Shown piece by piece: positions 63,480 to 64,000 of a stretch of DNA of 64,000 nucleotides. This DNA comes from Mesorhizobium sp. INR15. Its GTDB lineage: Bacteria > Pseudomonadota > Alphaproteobacteria > Rhizobiales > Rhizobiaceae. Location of the stretch: the NCBI RefSeq assembly GCF_015500075.1, contig NZ_CP045496.1:4040001-4104000 (forward strand), given 5' to 3'. Made by a program: the position numbers and the translations under genes. Each line of letters opens with the position of its first letter. The first letter of the stretch is position 1. Under the pieces are notes generated by a model that was not told the DNA's origin, ran no database searches, and was given only the letters and a program-made list of their open reading frames with translations.

Positions 63480-64000
63480 CTACAATCCGAGTGCTTTGGA
63501 AATCAGCGGCGCTGCTTCATGCCAGTCCTGCACGACGATGATGTCGTCAGGCACGGGCGGCAGGAAGCCGCGCAGCGAATTGTCCGCCATCAGATGGAAG
63601 AGGTGCGCGTCGGCGACCGAGCCGCGCGCCGATATCAGATTGGGCGGCTGGTCGTCGACGAAGGCGACAGGCCGGCCATTCTTGCCGCGCAGTTTGGCAA
63701 CCGCCGGTCCCTTGGCCATCTCCGTGGTCAAAAGCGGGTAATCCAGCCCTAGCGCGTCGAGATGGGCGCGACGGGCTTCGCGGTGCTTGTGCGGCATTGC
63801 CGTCAGCATGATGATTTCGGCCTGGTTGCCGAGACCCGCCAGCGCTTCCGCCGCGCCGTCGGTGATGCTCTGCCAGTCAGCCTGTCTCTGGAAGAACTCG
63901 TCCAGCAAGGCGGTCACTTCCGCCTGCTCGACCAGACGGCCGCTTGCCTGCTCGGCAATGTTGCCGGTCAGCCGGAATGACGCCATCGTCAGCTCGAAGC
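63480..64000 (-). CDS. HAD-like hydrolase-related protein, C-terminal part (5' end outside window)
   Basis: About 173 residues are visible; the frame stays open to the right edge (FELTMASFRLT before the first internal ATG at 63986), so the true start lies outside. Motifs seen are EIIMLTAMPHKHREARRAHL (Thr of HAD motif II in the LTAMP turn), TEMAKGPAVAKLRGK (Lys of motif III) and VAFVDDQPPN (motif IV acidic pair). The motif I Asp must be further upstream. Function is not assignable. An in-frame ATG at 63986 could also be a start, but it would remove motif I. Confidence 0.75.
   Translation of the reverse strand, partial: FELTMASFRLTGNIAEQASGRLVEQAEVTALLDEFFQRQADWQSITDGAAEALAGLGNQAEIIMLTAMPHKHREARRAHLDALGLDYPLLTTEMAKGPAVAKLRGKNGRPVAFVDDQPPNLISARGSVADAHLFHLMADNSLRGFLPPVPDDIIVVQDWHEAAPLISKALGL

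Overview
The window looks like a chromosomal segment of a Mesorhizobium-like alphaproteobacterium (order Hyphomicrobiales). The evidence is the high G+C codon usage, the protein flavour (rhizobial GlpX, DUF2336, DUF2125, DinB with a zinc-finger N-terminus, CASTOR/POLLUX-type channel, Tad pilus locus) and three copies of a rhizobial-type palindromic intergenic repeat. It is mostly core and house-keeping DNA with one insertion sequence. I saw no CRISPR array, prophage, rRNA or convincing tRNA.

Layout. 1-6.0 kb (+): 3' end of a PLP aminotransferase, hom, two small stress/membrane-type proteins, glpX, a DUF6434 protein and recJ. 6.0-8.3 kb (-): folE, hisI and a patatin-like phospholipase. 8.5-11.0 kb: an IscU/NifU-like scaffold gene and a GcvA-like LysR gene, convergent, separated by a complete IS481-family element inserted exactly in their overlapping stop codons. 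11.0-17.5 kb: yidD, a class D beta-lactamase, thrS, an acyltransferase, a secreted repeat protein and a nitroreductase. 17.7-26.4 kb: a CASTOR/POLLUX-like channel, a CoA-ester lyase/MaoC pair, a DUF2336 protein, a FUSC transporter and parE.

26.6-35.5 kb (+) is a Tad/Flp pilus assembly operon: cpaB (with an apparent one-base frameshift), cpaC, a small lipoprotein in the cpaD position, cpaE, cpaF, tadB, tadC, a secreted protein and a TadD-like TPR lipoprotein. The pilin and prepilin peptidase are not in the window. A membrane diguanylate cyclase follows. 36.8-41.4 kb (-) is the glycine cleavage operon gcvT-gcvH-gcvP, preceded by a tandem glycine riboswitch.

41.5-49.2 kb: an internally repeated helical protein, a LuxR-type regulator divergent from a small secreted protein, a Tat-exported molybdopterin oxidoreductase with a membrane cytochrome b partner, DUF1345 and YaiI proteins, and the glutathione-dependent formaldehyde genes (gfa plus class III alcohol dehydrogenase). 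49.4-64 kb: pccA, dnaE, a flavin monooxygenase, an NTF2-like protein, a K+ channel with a C-terminal zinc ribbon, an EamA transporter, a small secreted protein, dinB, a GNAT, a DUF2125 protein and the C-terminal part of a HAD-like protein running off the right edge.

The points most worth a second look are the IS481 element whose 6-bp target duplication supplies or overlaps three different stop codons, the cpaB frameshift in a T-run, the bacterial CASTOR/POLLUX-like channel, the repeated palindromes, and the unfamiliar repeat protein beside the glycine riboswitch. I found no clearly new multi-gene system.
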